From positions 7,153,501 to 7,217,500 of the forward strand of contig CM035230.1 of assembly GCA_020226215.1 (NCBI GenBank): DNA of 64,000 nt. The letters are read 5' to 3'. Of the stretch, positions 1 to 12,465 are shown piece after piece (the stretch's first letter is position 1; the number at the start of each line of letters is the position of its first letter). The DNA comes from Sindora glabra. Taxonomy: Eukaryota > Streptophyta > Magnoliopsida > Fabales > Fabaceae. The notes below the pieces were generated by a model. The model was given only the letters and a program-made list of their open reading frames with translations, searched no databases and was not told where the DNA came from. A program made the position numbers and the translations under genes.

Positions 1-252
1 CTTTGTTATCACAAAAAGAAAAATTGAAAATACAATGTTAAGCACTTTGAGTTCATCAATATTCCAAGAATGTTAGAAGAGATACTAAGGAAATTTAGGA
101 TTAAGAAAACTATTGAATCATTAAATTTTAGTTATAATTATAGTTAAATAGTTATGACTAATAATATTGCAATCAGATATAAAGCATCAAATATATTATA
201 GATAATTGTAGTCAGATATAGCAAAATAAATAATAATGCTTTAAAAAGTTCA
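1..252. other. AT-rich sequence, nothing recognised
   Basis: AT-rich sequence with stops in all frames. No domain, tandem repeat or element end was recognised before the hAT-like element that starts at 261. Confidence 0.4.
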
Positions 253-836
253 AAACCCATGAATAGGGGTGCCTAATGGACTCCAAGTTCATGAACTTTT
301 TACAGACTAGACTAAAAAATGGGTCCATAAAAAAAAGCTAAAATAGGTTTGGCCTATCAGGTTGTGAACCAAAATAAACCAGTCTTAAATGGACCAAACT
401 AGTTCGCAAGCGTAAATAAGCTTGAATTAATTTTTTTTAAAAAAATTATGTTTAATAATTTAAATAAAATTTATGTTTTTAAAAAATAAAATAACATATT
501 AATTATTTTTACATTTCAATTTAATATAAAATACAATTCAATTGTTAAAAAATTAAATACAGAAACTTAAAATAATTAAATATAATGAAAATAAAAATAA
601 ATAATAAATTAATAAACATAAAAATAAATATAAAAATATGAAAAACATATAATAAATAATAAAAGGTAAAATAAAAAATTAATTTAAAAAATAGGTTAGC
701 TTACAAATTAAGCCAGTTAAAATGGGCCTGCTTAAAAGTAGGCCCTGATGAATTGAACTTAAATGAACTAGGCATGTGGATTTCGGCCTAGTCTAGTTCA
801 ACCTATTCATTAGGCACCTTTACCTATAAAACTCAT
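253..836. mobile_element. Small non-autonomous hAT-like element with 8-bp flanking repeats
   Basis: The left end contains TAGGGGTGCCTAATG, and the right end (about 808-827) contains the inverse, sharing the block GGTGCCTAATG. The flanks carry AAACCCAT (253-260) and AAACTCAT (829-836), a 7/8 match, which fits the 8-bp duplication made by hAT transposases. The element body is 261-827, about 567 bp. It is very AT-rich and has no transposase reading frame, so it would depend on an enzyme encoded elsewhere. Superfamily assignment rests on duplication length and the TAGGGGTG-like end only. Confidence 0.5.
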
Positions 837-1639
837 AGCTTTGAAGGCAACAAAGCCTTAAGGTAGCTAAAGACAACTAAAGGTTAATCAATGTGCTTAA
901 TCATAAGATCTTTAATCTTAGCTTCAACTTGAGTCATCTTCTACTCTAATACAGTAAGCTTTGCTTTAACAAAAGCATTTGGGATTGCCTATAAAATAGG
1001 TTTAGCAATTAGGGTCCCTCTCTATTGGCACATCATCAGGTCCATTTGTAATTGTTATAGGTTTAGTCCTAGCCATGATTTTTATGGAAAACTCTTTCAA
1101 GATAAGAATATTTTCCAACAAATTAATATCTTTATTAGGATCAATTTCAATAATTGCAAGAAAATTAGAAGCAATATTAGCTTTTTTTTATTATAGTGCT
1201 GGTAAGTATGTTAGAGGCACAACAAGAGCGAAATTTGCTCTTAACTAGCCATAATAGTAAGAAATTGAAAAATTAGCATCACTAGGAGGACAATTCTTAC
1301 AAAGAGTTATTATTGGTATTCCTTGCATTATTCTAATTTACATCTTGACTATTCCCTAAGTCATGACTTGATCAATTTTTGGATCAATTTAGAGATGGGT
1401 CTAACATTTAAAGCATAAATTGTCTAACACTGAGCTCTTAATTTCAAACTCAATTTTTATAGAAGAAATATTATTTCTTGTACTACTTTCATTAATAGTC
1501 ATAATAACATTTTTAGTAATATTTTTGATAATATTATCAATAGTATTTGGCTTAGTAACAATGTCAATAACAATATTAATATTTTGATCAATTTTAGTTT
1601 CATCAATCTTAACAATTATTACCATATATGGTGTGAAGT
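837..1639. other. Non-coding or decayed repeat sequence
   Basis: No intact gene. The minus-strand frame at 1401-1625 is rich in I, N, K and T and looks like a low-complexity continuation of the pseudogene just downstream of it rather than a separate gene. No LTR or element ends were found. Confidence 0.35.
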
Positions 1640-3070
1640 ACCCTTAGAGCTAGATTCGGACTATCATTTTCATCGAATGGATTGTTATTGCTAAGAATCA
1701 TCTTGGAGCTAAGTTTAAAGTACCTTCATCATCTAATGGTTCATTATTGCTAGGAATCACTTTGGTAGCTAGATTTGGAGTATTTTTTTCATCAATAGGC
1801 CCAAACTCCATATTACTCTATCCTCCACTTATGTTTTCAACATCTAAGTTACAGAAGAATTTTTCTTTAAAATTAAGCTTCCCTTGAGTTTTTACATATG
1901 GTGATTATAATGGAAAGTTGAATGATTCACCATTATCAAATAAAGGTGAATAATCTGTGAAATAATATTTAGAGTTTGAATTTTCCAAGTCAATTACTAA
2001 AGGAGCGGAAGCTTTCTTTTTTAACTTACTTTTTAGTAGTTAAGAGGAGGCACTAATGCAATCTTATTTGATCTCTTTTACTAGAAGAACCTTCTTTTTT
2101 TTATTTTTTTCTTTCTTTCCTTCTTCAATTTTCTTAAGCATTTAGTAATGTCCTCTACATCATACACATCTTTAACTTTCTTTATTTTCTTCTTCTCATT
2201 TCCTATTGAAATTCCTTTTTAGCCTTTCTCTTTTAAATAGCAGATGGTTTATTAATGATAACATATTTTGAAGATCTTGTCACCTTAACATTCTTTTTTT
2301 CATAATCTTCTTTTTCTTCATCAATTTTCTCCTTCTTTAGCTTCTTTGAAAACTCCTTTAAGTTTGCTTCCTATTCATGCCATAAAACTTAACATAATAA
2401 AAATTGGCATATATCATCTTCTTCCTTATTACAGGCTTTTTTTTAGAAAACTTAAGCAATAACTCCTTAAAAAAGATGTGATATGCCTAAGTAGTGTTCA
2501 TTATGTTTCCATACTAGACCTTTACTCCATTATCACTAGAAAAAAAATTTTCAAATTTTTAGTAGATTTTGGTAATTACCATTTCATAAAGAAAGCAAGA
2601 GACACCTTTGTGAACTGTAAAGATCATCTTTTAGAGAATCAAATGACCTAGGCTAATTAGGCACCTAGTCTCAATTGCCCTTAATAGAAAAGCTTCAAAC
2701 TTGCTTATTGTATTTTTAGTTTGACATTTTAAGCAAAGGACTAAATAGATAAAATAATGCAAAACCCTTCGATTTTTACTTAAGCAACTAGCAAGGGCAT
2801 TGGTAGTTAAAGGTACTTACAACATTTATTCAAATTATAGCCTTAAATAGGAAGTTTTCCTCTAGTTAGAGTCAAATAAATACCATCATTTAGAATACCT
2901 AAAATTTCATTAAGAAGTTTTAGTTGTTAAAACTCTTTTTCCTCTATTTATGAAAATCATTAGATTATGTTCCTTCTTTTATGCATCAAGGTTAGCATGA
3001 AACAATTGCATATATCCTTCATACATCTTCTCATTTGGATTTATGAAAGATTCTGAATCCATCTATTTTA
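1640..3070 (-). pseudogene. Decayed gene with putative plant transposon protein domain
   Basis: Read on the minus strand from about 3070, fragments in shifting frames with many stops resemble the plant-specific 'putative plant transposon protein' domain found in many transposon-derived plant genes. Recognisable pieces include FHANLDA and KKEHNL near 3000-2950, and SKFEAFLLRAIETRCLISL followed by GVSCFLYEMVITKIY near 2690-2560. After about 2450 the frame becomes very rich in K, R and E, as in the charged tails of such proteins. At least six in-frame stops separate the blocks, so no product is expected. The family assignment is from memory of the motif pattern, without a search. The right end of the hAT element at 3213 lies about 140 bp upstream. 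Confidence 0.5.
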
Positions 3071-3204
3071 TCCACCTGAAACAATTAATATTAACAAATT
3101 CAAGAAATTCCACTTCATTTTTTAGAAGAGTAATACATAGGTGATCCTTATATTGCAGCTAGTTTTCTTTTTTGGCTCCTTTGTTGATGAAGTATTCATT
3201 ATGA

Positions 3205-5684
3205 AATTTAATTAAGGATGTGGAGATGGGTGTGGGCTTGTAAGTATTACATGTTTAGGGCAGGTACAGCATAAGATGGACCTAAAAATTTAAGCTCAAA
3301 TTTTTGTAGGCTTAAATAGATTTGCCCATACAAACTAAAACCTATGTGTGCAGGCTTACACAAGTGCAAGCAGGCTCATAAGCCTCTAATTATATAACAT
3401 ATATATATTAATTATAATAGGAATGACATAATACATTGAAGGCCCAATAACTTAGAGCAATTTGTAGATTACAAATTATACAAGCTAACCTATAGGTCAC
3501 TACTTTATATATAAGATATATTTTTTTAATTATAATGTGAATGATGTAACTTCCTTACTTATTAACACCTTAATCCTCATTAAATAGGTAATTGTTACAC
3601 AATTAGGTCTTTCTGAAGTCAATTTATGATTCTACGCAATAGAATATTACAAATTTTGAGTTTCAGCAATTTTCTGCTGATTTCCAGAATTACTGGACCA
3701 ACTTCAAAAATATGAAAAACTACTTTGAAGAACTCCAAAAATGATGAAATTGTATCCTATGAACCTTTCACGTGTTAACTACATCATGTAAAAATTTGAC
3801 ATAATTTAGACATCATTAGGCCTTTCAAAACTCACAGCAAAGTGTTTCTGTCCCAGTGCTGTCCAGAATTCACAACTGTAAAAGTAAACCCTTATTTCAT
3901 GGGGTAAATGAACTCCGAATAAGCTAAAATTTTTTATGGAACTTTTTTAACATTTTATATAATTACCATAAAATTTTTAGATCAAAAATCATCCATTTAC
4001 TTCTGATCTCTGAGATACAATTAGTGCTCTGCACTGTGACGGTAACAGGGGAGACCAAAACATGTAATAAATTCACATAGTAAATAAACTTATTTTTGGC
4101 TGAATTTTGGCACAGAGCTCATTGAGTATGTAAGGTTTATCCCTGAATTTTATCATAATTTTTTGAGCATTATAACTCCACCAAAAGTCCCTGAAAACAT
4201 ACTCAACCTGCTGCCTACGAGTTCACTGTTCATTTGATTATTTACTATTCATTTGGTCATTTCCAATTTCACACATATTGCATACTAAATTTCCTTCTAC
4301 TCCCAACCAACTCACAATACATCAAATTCATATATTTCATATAATATAGGCAAGGGTCATATAGTTATACAAAAAGTTCAACTTACAAAACATATATCCA
4401 TCACATACTAACATCACAAACTATATAAACATTTTTAATACAACTTCAAAATATTATTCTCCTTTGTCAAGAGGGCCGTTAGAAGCATCACCTGGAACGG
4501 TTAGTAACAATACAGAAATTTTTAATACAACTTCAAAATATTATTCTCCTCTTGTTGTTTTTACACCAAACCAAAGCCATAGATCAACATAACAACATTC
4601 AAAACACCATTAGACATGTTCAAATCATCCAAAACTTCATGGTCAACCACCTTTGACCGCACCAACATCAAAATTTCAAGAAACTAAAAAGAGTACATTA
4701 AAGAGCTTTAGAGGAGAACATTTTTACCTCTTGGTGCAACTTGAAAATCCTCACTTGGAGCTCACCAAACTTGATCAAACTTGAGGTTTCTTCAATCTAA
4801 ATACACCAATAGATAGAGCTTGATGAGAGGAGCAACTTTATCTTCTACACCTAAGTCTAATTCTCACTATTTTTGGGTGAAAAAGCCAAAAGAAAGTTTC
4901 TCTCTCTTCCTTCTCTCTCTTGCACGTTTTTTGTCTTTCATGGAGATGGTCTATGGCTTGGAGAAGAAAGGAGAAGGAAGAAGAGCTTTCATGAAACCTC
5001 AAGGGTATTTTGGAGATTTTTAAAATTTTCAAGGGTATTTTAGTCCTTTTTCACCAATTAGTAAGGCTATTCTTGCCATTTTTTTCTAATAATGACACTT
5101 GTTATGTGTCTATTGGTCACACTAAATAAAATTACATATTACACCCTAAATTCTTAGTTATTCATATTAAATCCCAAATTCTTAGTTATTCACATTTTAA
5201 CCACACCCGATTTTGTACTTTTGCAATTTAGTCCATAGGATTTCTGTCTGTTTAAAATTTCTTACACTGTCAGACTTAGAAACTTCCATTTTCAGGATTT
5301 TCTAACCTCCTCTGATCATCTATACTATTTAGGGAAATTAATTCTTTTCCTACAATCCTTTTTCCTTTAAAATTTCAATTACACTTACATTTAATTCCTT
5401 TCAACTTAAGATTCACCCACCAAGCTAATTCAAACATGCTCTTCGTTTCTACAGTCTCAGAATTTAGAAATTCAAATGATAGAATTAAAAATTCAAGACA
5501 TTACAAATGACCTAATATCTTAAAGGCCTAATAATTTTTCTTAATGCAATTTATAAACTATAAACTATATAAGCAAGCATGTGAGGCAATGTGAGCCTAT
5601 TATTTTAGGCCATTAAAAATATAAGCCTATGTAAGCTTAGTTTGTTTAAGCTCGCCTGGCCCATTTTACATCCCTATATTTAAT
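3205..5684. mobile_element. hAT-like element split by a solo LTR
   Basis: The left end at 3213 reads TAAGGATGTGGAGATGGG. The right end at 5676 is the inverse of TAGGGATGTAAAATGGGCC. The outer flanks are AATTTAAT (3205-3212) and TATTTAAT (5677-5684), a 7/8 match of hAT size. Without the LTR at 3545-5505 and one copy of its duplication the element is only about 500 bp and non-coding. Its right terminus closely resembles the start of the element at 50428 (TAGACATGTAAAATAGGG), so the two are probably one family. Confidence 0.6.
3540..5510 (+). repeat. Solo LTR with perfect 5-bp duplication AATGA
   Basis: The LTR runs from TGTAACTTCC at 3545 to GACATTACA at 5505 (1961 bp). It is flanked by AATGA at 3540-3544 and AATGA at 5506-5510. 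TG...CA ends and a perfect 5-bp duplication are the signature of an integrated LTR retrotransposon reduced by LTR-LTR recombination. No internal coding region is present. The small frame at 4820-5023 lies inside the LTR, over a CT-rich stretch, and is not a gene. A 32-bp segment near 4431-4462 is repeated at 4518-4549. Orientation is assumed from the CT-rich leader-like stretch. Confidence 0.8.
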
Positions 5685-6264
5685 GGCATTTTTAGCATTT
5701 TGGGGTTAAAGATTTTTGGTAAGGAGAGGGAAATGTCAAAAGATTTTGATAATTCCAAGAGTAAAAGAGAAAAATCTAGGATTTTTGGAATATGATAGTT
5801 TGAAGAAAAGAGATGGTCAAATCTTATAGGAGTCATGGTGGTGATGGTTGAAAAAAGGTAGTGTTGGTGTTTGGTTATTCAATAGTAGTAATAGTTTAAG
5901 GTACTGAAAGATGGTATAAAAGTATGATGATTTCATGAAAAGCAAAAGTTCTAAGATTAGAAATGAAAAAGGAGCTCAGAGAAAGATAAACTTTCCAAAA
6001 AAGAAAAAAAAAAGAAAGTTTAAAAAGATTTTACTTTTAAAAGGTTGTAACAAACAAATTAGATATTATTTTAAGAGGATAATCATGAGATAATAACTAT
6101 TTTCTATAAATAATGAATTTTAAAAGGGTTTATTTTTTAAAAGAATCTAGTGAAGATTATATGATTTTCCTTAAACTAAAATTATTAATTAAAAATGTTA
6201 GATGAATTTAAAATATTCATGAACTATTTTTATGCAATTTTCAAAGAAAAAAAATAAGAGTTGA
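5685..6264. other. Purine-rich AT sequence, no gene seen
   Basis: Purine-rich, non-coding sequence between the hAT element and the LTR fragment. No terminal repeats were recognised. Confidence 0.35.
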
Positions 6265-6970
6265 TGTGATCCTAGGGGGTAGTTTCAAAAAGCAAATCTA
6301 AGAGGGTTAATGATGTGATTTAAAAAGAAAACTTAAAGCTTATAAATACTTCGTTAGAGATAATTTAGGCTACTTAGGCTAGTTAATGCTGATTTGGCCA
6401 TTGTAGGCATTAACTTGCATTTTATTTGTGTTTTTATTTTGTTTAAAAATATTTGTGCCTTTTTATGAGTTAGTGTTTTATAGCTCATTAGTTTACCCTT
6501 TTATCTTAGGTTAATTATTTTATTACTTTAAAAATATATATTAGGTTTTATTAGTGTATTTGCTTTAGGCTTAAGTAAGTCTATTTGTGCTTGCTTTGGG
6601 CTTATGTAAAGCCCACTTAAGCCCTAATTATTCTAAGTTTTTCTCCAAGGCTATTTAGAAAGGTTTGTTCCTTATAAACAATTAAGATTTAGGATTCAAG
6701 TTTTTCATAAAGAGAATTAAGTCTCTTTTGTGAGCTTTCTCTTTAGAGTTCTTGAAAAAACTTTGTAACTTATTAAAGAGATTTAACTCTTATGACATTT
6801 ACTATTACTTATCAAAAGATTTCATCCTTTATGGCATGATTCTACATCACTTATCACTCCCTTTTTACCTTTTCTGGATTATGGTGTAAATATCCTTCTA
6901 TTTTTATTTTGGTTTGCTAAATTTTAGGATGATTCATCATAAATTCTCATCAAGAGTTTTTGAAAATAAA
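6265..6970 (+). repeat. Partial LTR of the gypsy family seen at 28701 and 42704
   Basis: It begins TGTGATCCTAGG, matching the start of the 28701 LTR, and shares several later blocks with it. These include the 'cacttatcaaaggatt..cttttatggca' motif near 6810-6840 and the 'ccctttttacc..tggtgtaaatatcc' stretch near 6870-6895. No primer-binding site follows and the last part has diverged, so this is an isolated and probably truncated LTR. Confidence 0.55.
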
Positions 6971-7559
6971 CTATTTGTTTAAAAGGAAATAAAATGTATT
7001 TTTAGCTAAAAAAATAAGAGATTCTTAGGAAGGATGAAGTTAGAGAGTGATGATGGCAACCTATTCATGTGTTTCTAAAAGAAAAGTGATTTTTAATTAA
7101 AGAAAATATAATTAGTGGGAAATAAAGAGTTAAAAAGGGATTAATAGTAATTACGGGATTAATGGTCATTAATTAAGGTCAAGAGTGGATAAGATGTATT
7201 TGGAAAAAACAAAAGTAATTAATGTGATAGGATTTTGAAAAGCTTTAATGTGACATTATTCATAGTAATTAACATGTTTCAACAAAAATATTTTCTTTAA
7301 GGACAAGTAGGTGGTCCTATCTAGTTGGCTTTTAATGTTGACAAGACATATTAGTGAGGGACCAGTTTCTCCTTTGAATATGAAAGAATAACCTAAATTT
7401 AATCATTTTTACTTCTTCGACCATTAGAAAGCACTTATTTGCTTCTTTAACTTTTTATTTCTCCTTTTCAAGGACTTGTAGTACTTTCATCCCTAAGAGC
7501 GAGAAGCTTGCCCTTTTGTGACAACCTAGCATTTTGTATATTCTAAGTGCATAAATGAT
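6971..7559. other. Unassigned sequence 3' of the copia element
   Basis: No gene was recognised. By position this may hold the 3' non-coding part or 3' LTR of the minus-strand copia element, but no LTR boundary or matching 5' copy could be found. Confidence 0.3.
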
Positions 7560-10277
7560 AGAAAATGCATATATAAATGCAAGAATAATATTCAATAACC
7601 AATCAATTGAGATCAATTATTCCTAATTCATTCCTTATAAACTAAAACTTATCTTCATGGAGGGTTTTTGTAAAGATTTCAACAAATTGATCAAAATTAA
7701 GTTCATTATCTCCTTTTTTAAATATAGTTTCTAATATAATGATGCCTTTTAGTTCTAAAGCATTGAATATGATTCTTGGTCAAGTTAATAGCATTAATAT
7801 TATCACATAAAACAAGGATAAGGTTGAATTTCAAATCCTAGTCCTTGGGTTCCCTTTTCATCCACAGAATTTGAGTATATAAATTTTTAACTACCATATA
7901 ATCTACTTTAGCTATCAAAAAAGCAAATGAAACTTGCTTTTTTCTATGCTAAGAGATTAGGAATTAGCCAAGGAAGTGACACACACCACTTGTGCTTTTT
8001 CTATTTAATTTGTAACTTACAAAGTCAACATCTAAATATCTTACTAGGCTAACGGAATTATTTTTAGGATACTATAAGCCATAGTCCTTTATTCTAAGTA
8101 GATATCTAAAAAAATTTATTCATAGTAGAAAAGTGAGATTCTTTTGCATTAGATTGATATATAGCATATAAGCACATACAAAACATGATATTTGGTTTAC
8201 TTGAGAAGTGAGTCAATCATACTTTGATACTATTTTTCATCTACAAGGTTACCATTTTCATCTTTGTTAGATTTAATGGAAAGGTTCATTAAAGTACCAA
8301 GAGATTTAGCATTTTCCATCCTAAACTTCCTTAAAAGTTTTTTTTTATACTTAGCTTGATTAATGAAAATTTCTTCCTTTGTTTGTTTTACTTAATGCCT
8401 AGCGAAGAAAATAAGTTCACCTATCATACTCATTTCAATTTCACCTCACATAAGCTTAGAAATAATCGTACACAAGAACCAATTAATAAAACTAAAAAAG
8501 ATATGATCAACATAAACTTGTAGAATTAATATGTTATTATCTATCATCTTTATAAAAGTGTTATATCAAATTTTCCTTTTATGAACCCATTTTTAACAAG
8601 AAATTTACTATGTCTTTCATACCAATTTCTATGAGCTTACTTTAAATCATATAATGTTTTAGTAAGCTTGAAAACATGATCAAAACTAGAAGGTTATTTT
8701 ACACAAACTTGCTTATTTAGAAAAGCATTTATAAAAGCATTTTTTATATCTATATAGTTTGAAATTTCTAAAGCATGCAAATGATAAAAGCATTCTGATA
8801 ATTTTAAGTCTAGCAATGAGGGCATAAGTTTCATTACAATCAATATCTTCTTGTTGATTATACCCTTAAGCTATTAACCTTACTTTATTTCTTATCACTT
8901 TGCTAGATTCATCTAATTTACTTCTAAATACTTATTTGTCCCAATGATTGCATGGCTTTGATATTAGCTTCCATACTTTATTCTTTTTGAATTAATTTAG
9001 ATTTTCTTGCATGGATTTGATCTAACTCTTATCCCCAAGAGCATCTTGAATATTTTTTAGTTCAATATGAGGGATAAGTATTAAGTTATTCTTATTCTTG
9101 AAGTATGATTTTATCCTTATTCCATTAGAAGTATCACTAATGATGTATATATTTTAGTAACCTAAATGATATCTCCATTCTCTAAGAAGGTTTTGAACCT
9201 CTCTTGATGGAGTTTGATCATTTTGATGTCCACTAGAGAATGGTTGTTTAACTTCTTCTTTGTAGTCGAAAAAGTAATTAGCTTGCTTTTTTGCACTCTG
9301 TTCTTTTACAATAACTTCTTTATTCAAAGTAGCTTACTATTCTACATGAGCTTCCTTTTTCAACATGATTTCATCATCTTCTTATTTTCTTAAGAAAAAG
9401 TAATTAAATTCATTAAATACAACAAGCATAAACTTTTCTATCACAAGTGTTCTTTTATTATATACTCTTGAAGCTTTACTTGTAGAATATCTAATAAATA
9501 TGCCTTCATTATTTCTTGAGTCAAAGTTTGCAAGATTTTCTTTAAGATAAAACATTTATAATCAAAAGTATGGAAATAGATCTTATAAAGTCTCTTTCAA
9601 AAATAGATCTTATGAAACATGTATTTACAATATAACAAAAAGTATTATCGCTTTCATTTAAAAATATTTTAAAATAGTATTTTTATAAAGTATAATCCTA
9701 GCCATATCTTTCAACGTCATATTTTTCCTTTCCATAACCCTATTTTGTTGAAGTGTTATAAGATAGGAGAAGTTTTAACCAATTTCATTTTCTTTATAAA
9801 AATTTTCAAATTCTCCACCATGGTTACTTTTAATATTTGCAATTGAAAAACTTTTTTTCAATTTGAATTCTCTCGCAAAATTTCTTAAACATGCTAAGGT
9901 CATCATTCTTATATGCAAGAAAGAACACTCATGTGTACCTAGAATAATTATCCATAATAACAAGACCCTACCTTTTCCATCAAAGCTCAATGCCTTGATA
10001 GGGCCAAATGAATCCATATACAAAAGTTCAAATGATCTTAAAGTAGAAACAACATTTATACGTTGAAATGATGTTCTAACTTGCTTACCTTTTTAACATG
10101 TATTGCATATATGATGCTTTTCAAAATTGATTTTATGAAGGCCTATGGTAAGATGCTTCTTTTATAAATTTGATATGTGGCATATGTTGACGTGATAAAA
10201 CCTTCTATGTTATAGCCAACTTTCATCATTCATAGATGTAAGGCATTTGATAGAAGTAGATGAAATATATTTGTTGC
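7560..10277 (-). pseudogene. Ty1/copia (SIRE-like) pol remnant: integrase, RT, RNase H
   Basis: Read on the minus strand, the domains follow copia order. The GAG-pre-integrase zinc region is at about 10270-10080 (CNTC and HRRFYHVN-like residues). The integrase core is at 10023-9775, with YMDSFGP at the start and SNHGGEFENFY near the end. Next comes the post-integrase linker (GIFIRYSTSKASRVYNKRT near 9500). Reverse transcriptase covers about 8950-8450 (RNKVRLIA..GYNQQEDID, ETYALIARL, and VYVDHIFF where the YVDD box should be). RNase H is at about 8000-7640 (TSGVCHFLG, LCDNINAINLTKN). The catalytic YVDD reads YVDH. There are many stops and frameshifts, so it is dead. The gag half lies upstream at 13940-16060, separated by later insertions. 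Confidence 0.8.
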
Positions 10278-12465
10278 ATGTTTGTAACATTCCAAAAGTT
10301 AAATTTCATATTTCATAAATTTAAATACTTATGAATAATTAGTAATTATTCAATTAATAATTAGGCTTTAAATTCATTTTTTCATTTAAAGGTTTTGGAA
10401 ACTTGAAACAAAAATGATACTAACGGGAGGTGAAAGTAATTGATCAATTTGAAGGATTGAGATTTAATTTGGAGATGAGCCCATACGAGTGAGAAACATT
10501 GGAATAATATCTTCTATATGTTATAAAAATCTAATCTTTTTTTTAATTTCATTTTTTGAAGGTGAATTTTAAGGTGTCCCTAGGGGTTTGGTGTCCGGAG
10601 TGGTGTGGCAAAATACAAACTACTAGATGAGATTATTAAATCAATGCTAAGATTTTTGTAATCTCATCCAGTGACTTGTATTTTGTCACACCACCCCGAA
10701 CATCAAACTCCTAAGAGCACCGTATCAAGCACCTTCTTTGAATCATAGGCAATTTTTTTCGATTTTTATGCTGTCTCTTCTGCTTTGCTTTTAGCTGTTG
10801 TTTTTCTGCCATTTTGGGTACGCGCAGCAGCTACTTTTCTCGATTTTTATGCCATTGTCTAGATTTTTCTTCTTTTCTTTTAAAAATCGTCAACTGCTCT
10901 CTCTCAGTTCACACACGGCACTGCCTTGCTTCTCTTTAGGCGGGTCCCTCCTTTCTCTTTAAATAGTACCAACCTATTTCTCCTGCTCACCTCTCGTCAT
11001 TTCCAGCAGTTTCTCTTGCATTCAGTTCGCCCTTTAACCTCTCTTAGTCCAGCCATCTTTCTTCCTTGCCTCCTTTTCTTGGCTGTAGGTTCACCACCAA
11101 GAGGATGTCTCCTCCACGTAGGTTTCTTTACAAAGAACGTAGCTCTCCCTTCTCCCTGTTGCACCAATTTCATCTCCCTAGTACCGCATAAAAAGCTTCA
11201 AATCAGCAACTCCTGGGCACAAACAAAGTTTCAGATTGGAGTTAGAAGAAGAGGCAATCTCTTGTGATCTTGCTCTCTTGTTCTGCTCCTCTCCATTCGG
11301 GTGCCCCTTGGCATCACTGTTCTCGGTGGATTTGGTTCTGGATGCTAGCACTGCTAGCCAGCCAAGGTGTAGACAGTGTTTCACTTGGTCCCGAGTGAGT
11401 GGCTAGAATAAAGCTCTAGCAAATTTATAAAGTCGTGAATTGAGTTTTATAAGATGTTGGAAAATTGTGAATTATGTTAAATAATGTATACGCCGAACGA
11501 AGAATTTCCAGTAAATCATTATCAAGAATATAGAATTGATATGAAAGTCGGATGAAAAATTCTCGACTAACAATTGAGAAGAATATGAGATTGATTTAAG
11601 AGTTGGATAAGAAATTCCCAACAACGAACAACTAAAAAAAACATAAAATTGAACTCGATACTATAAAGCAATTATATATATGTTTATTGTATTTGAATAT
11701 ATGACATAATATGACTCTTTGTGATTTACATGTACTAATGATGTGATTGTGATAATCTATTTGTATTTGAGCATTAATGGTTATTTGTGTGTGATGCCTA
11801 CCCGGAATGAGTAATATATAATTTTGAATTCTGATATAAGGTTAGAACTCCTATAACTGTGCTATGACAAAGAAGGTTTAAATCATGTGCAGGTGAATCT
11901 CCATTTCAAGATATGGCTTCATATATTTTAGGAATCCAGAAAATGGTTTGCCATTACTTTTAATGTATATATTAATCACTTATTGGATAATGGTAGTTAT
12001 ATGTTCATTGGGTTCTTATAACTCACTCTATTTTATTTTAAATATTTTTAGGTTAAGGTGAGCATATATGAGCTTATTGCATTTATGAAGATTCAAGACC
12101 GCCTTGCTAAAAGATTTGACAGTTAGGATCAAACTTAATAATTATTATAAAGATTTGTTTGATGATGATGTGTGTTATATTGATTATATGTGAATAAGTC
12201 AGAATCTTAATTGTATTGTGCATAAGTTGATTCTATCGTATCTAGATAATATAGGTTTTGTGTTTTAGGGTGTGTGACCTTCAAGAAGTATCCAAAGATA
12301 GGGGAGGTTTTGTCCATTTTCCGTAAAAATCTTAAAATAGATTTTAAAGTCCTCTTAAAATTTGAAAACTTTCATTAGGTAAAAAGAGTAAAAATTATTA
12401 AGGTTTGTAAAAATCAATAACGGAATCTATACTAGTCATGATCAAAAGTGGATCGTGAAAGTGTT
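10278..12465 (+). repeat. Solo LTR inserted in the copia element
   Basis: The LTR starts TGTAACATTCC at 10283 and ends GGATCGTGAAA at 12460. It is flanked by ATGTT (10278-10282) and GTGTT (12461-12465), a 4/5 match. Its 3' half shares long blocks with the LTR at 44799-48672, including the 'aagattcaagaccgcctt' stretch and the 'tgtgtgaccttcaagaag' stretch. The terminal GTGACA of that family is here GTGAAA. A TTTAAATA box near 10959 followed by pyrimidine-rich sequence could be the old promoter. The small frames at 10926-11267 and 11178-11384 lie inside it and are not genes. Confidence 0.65.
10573..10721. mobile_element. Hairpin MITE within the solo LTR
   Basis: About 149 bp that is nearly all inverted repeat. 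The left arm has GGTGTCCCTAGGGGTTTGG, GGTGTGGCAAAATACAA and GATGAGATTA. The right arm has the inverse TAATCTCATCC, TTGTATTTTGTCACACC and CCTAAGAGCACC. The arms are about 62 bp each around a loop of some 22 bp. No coding capacity. A target duplication could not be settled, so the superfamily is unknown. Confidence 0.6.

Noticed and set aside
4820..5032. Overlapping 67- and 64-residue frames
   Set aside because: Both are inside the solo LTR with an AATGA duplication and sit in a CT-rich stretch.
10926..11384. Open frames on both strands (113 and 68 residues)
   Set aside because: They lie inside the solo LTR at 10283-12460, overlap on opposite strands, and show no known motif.
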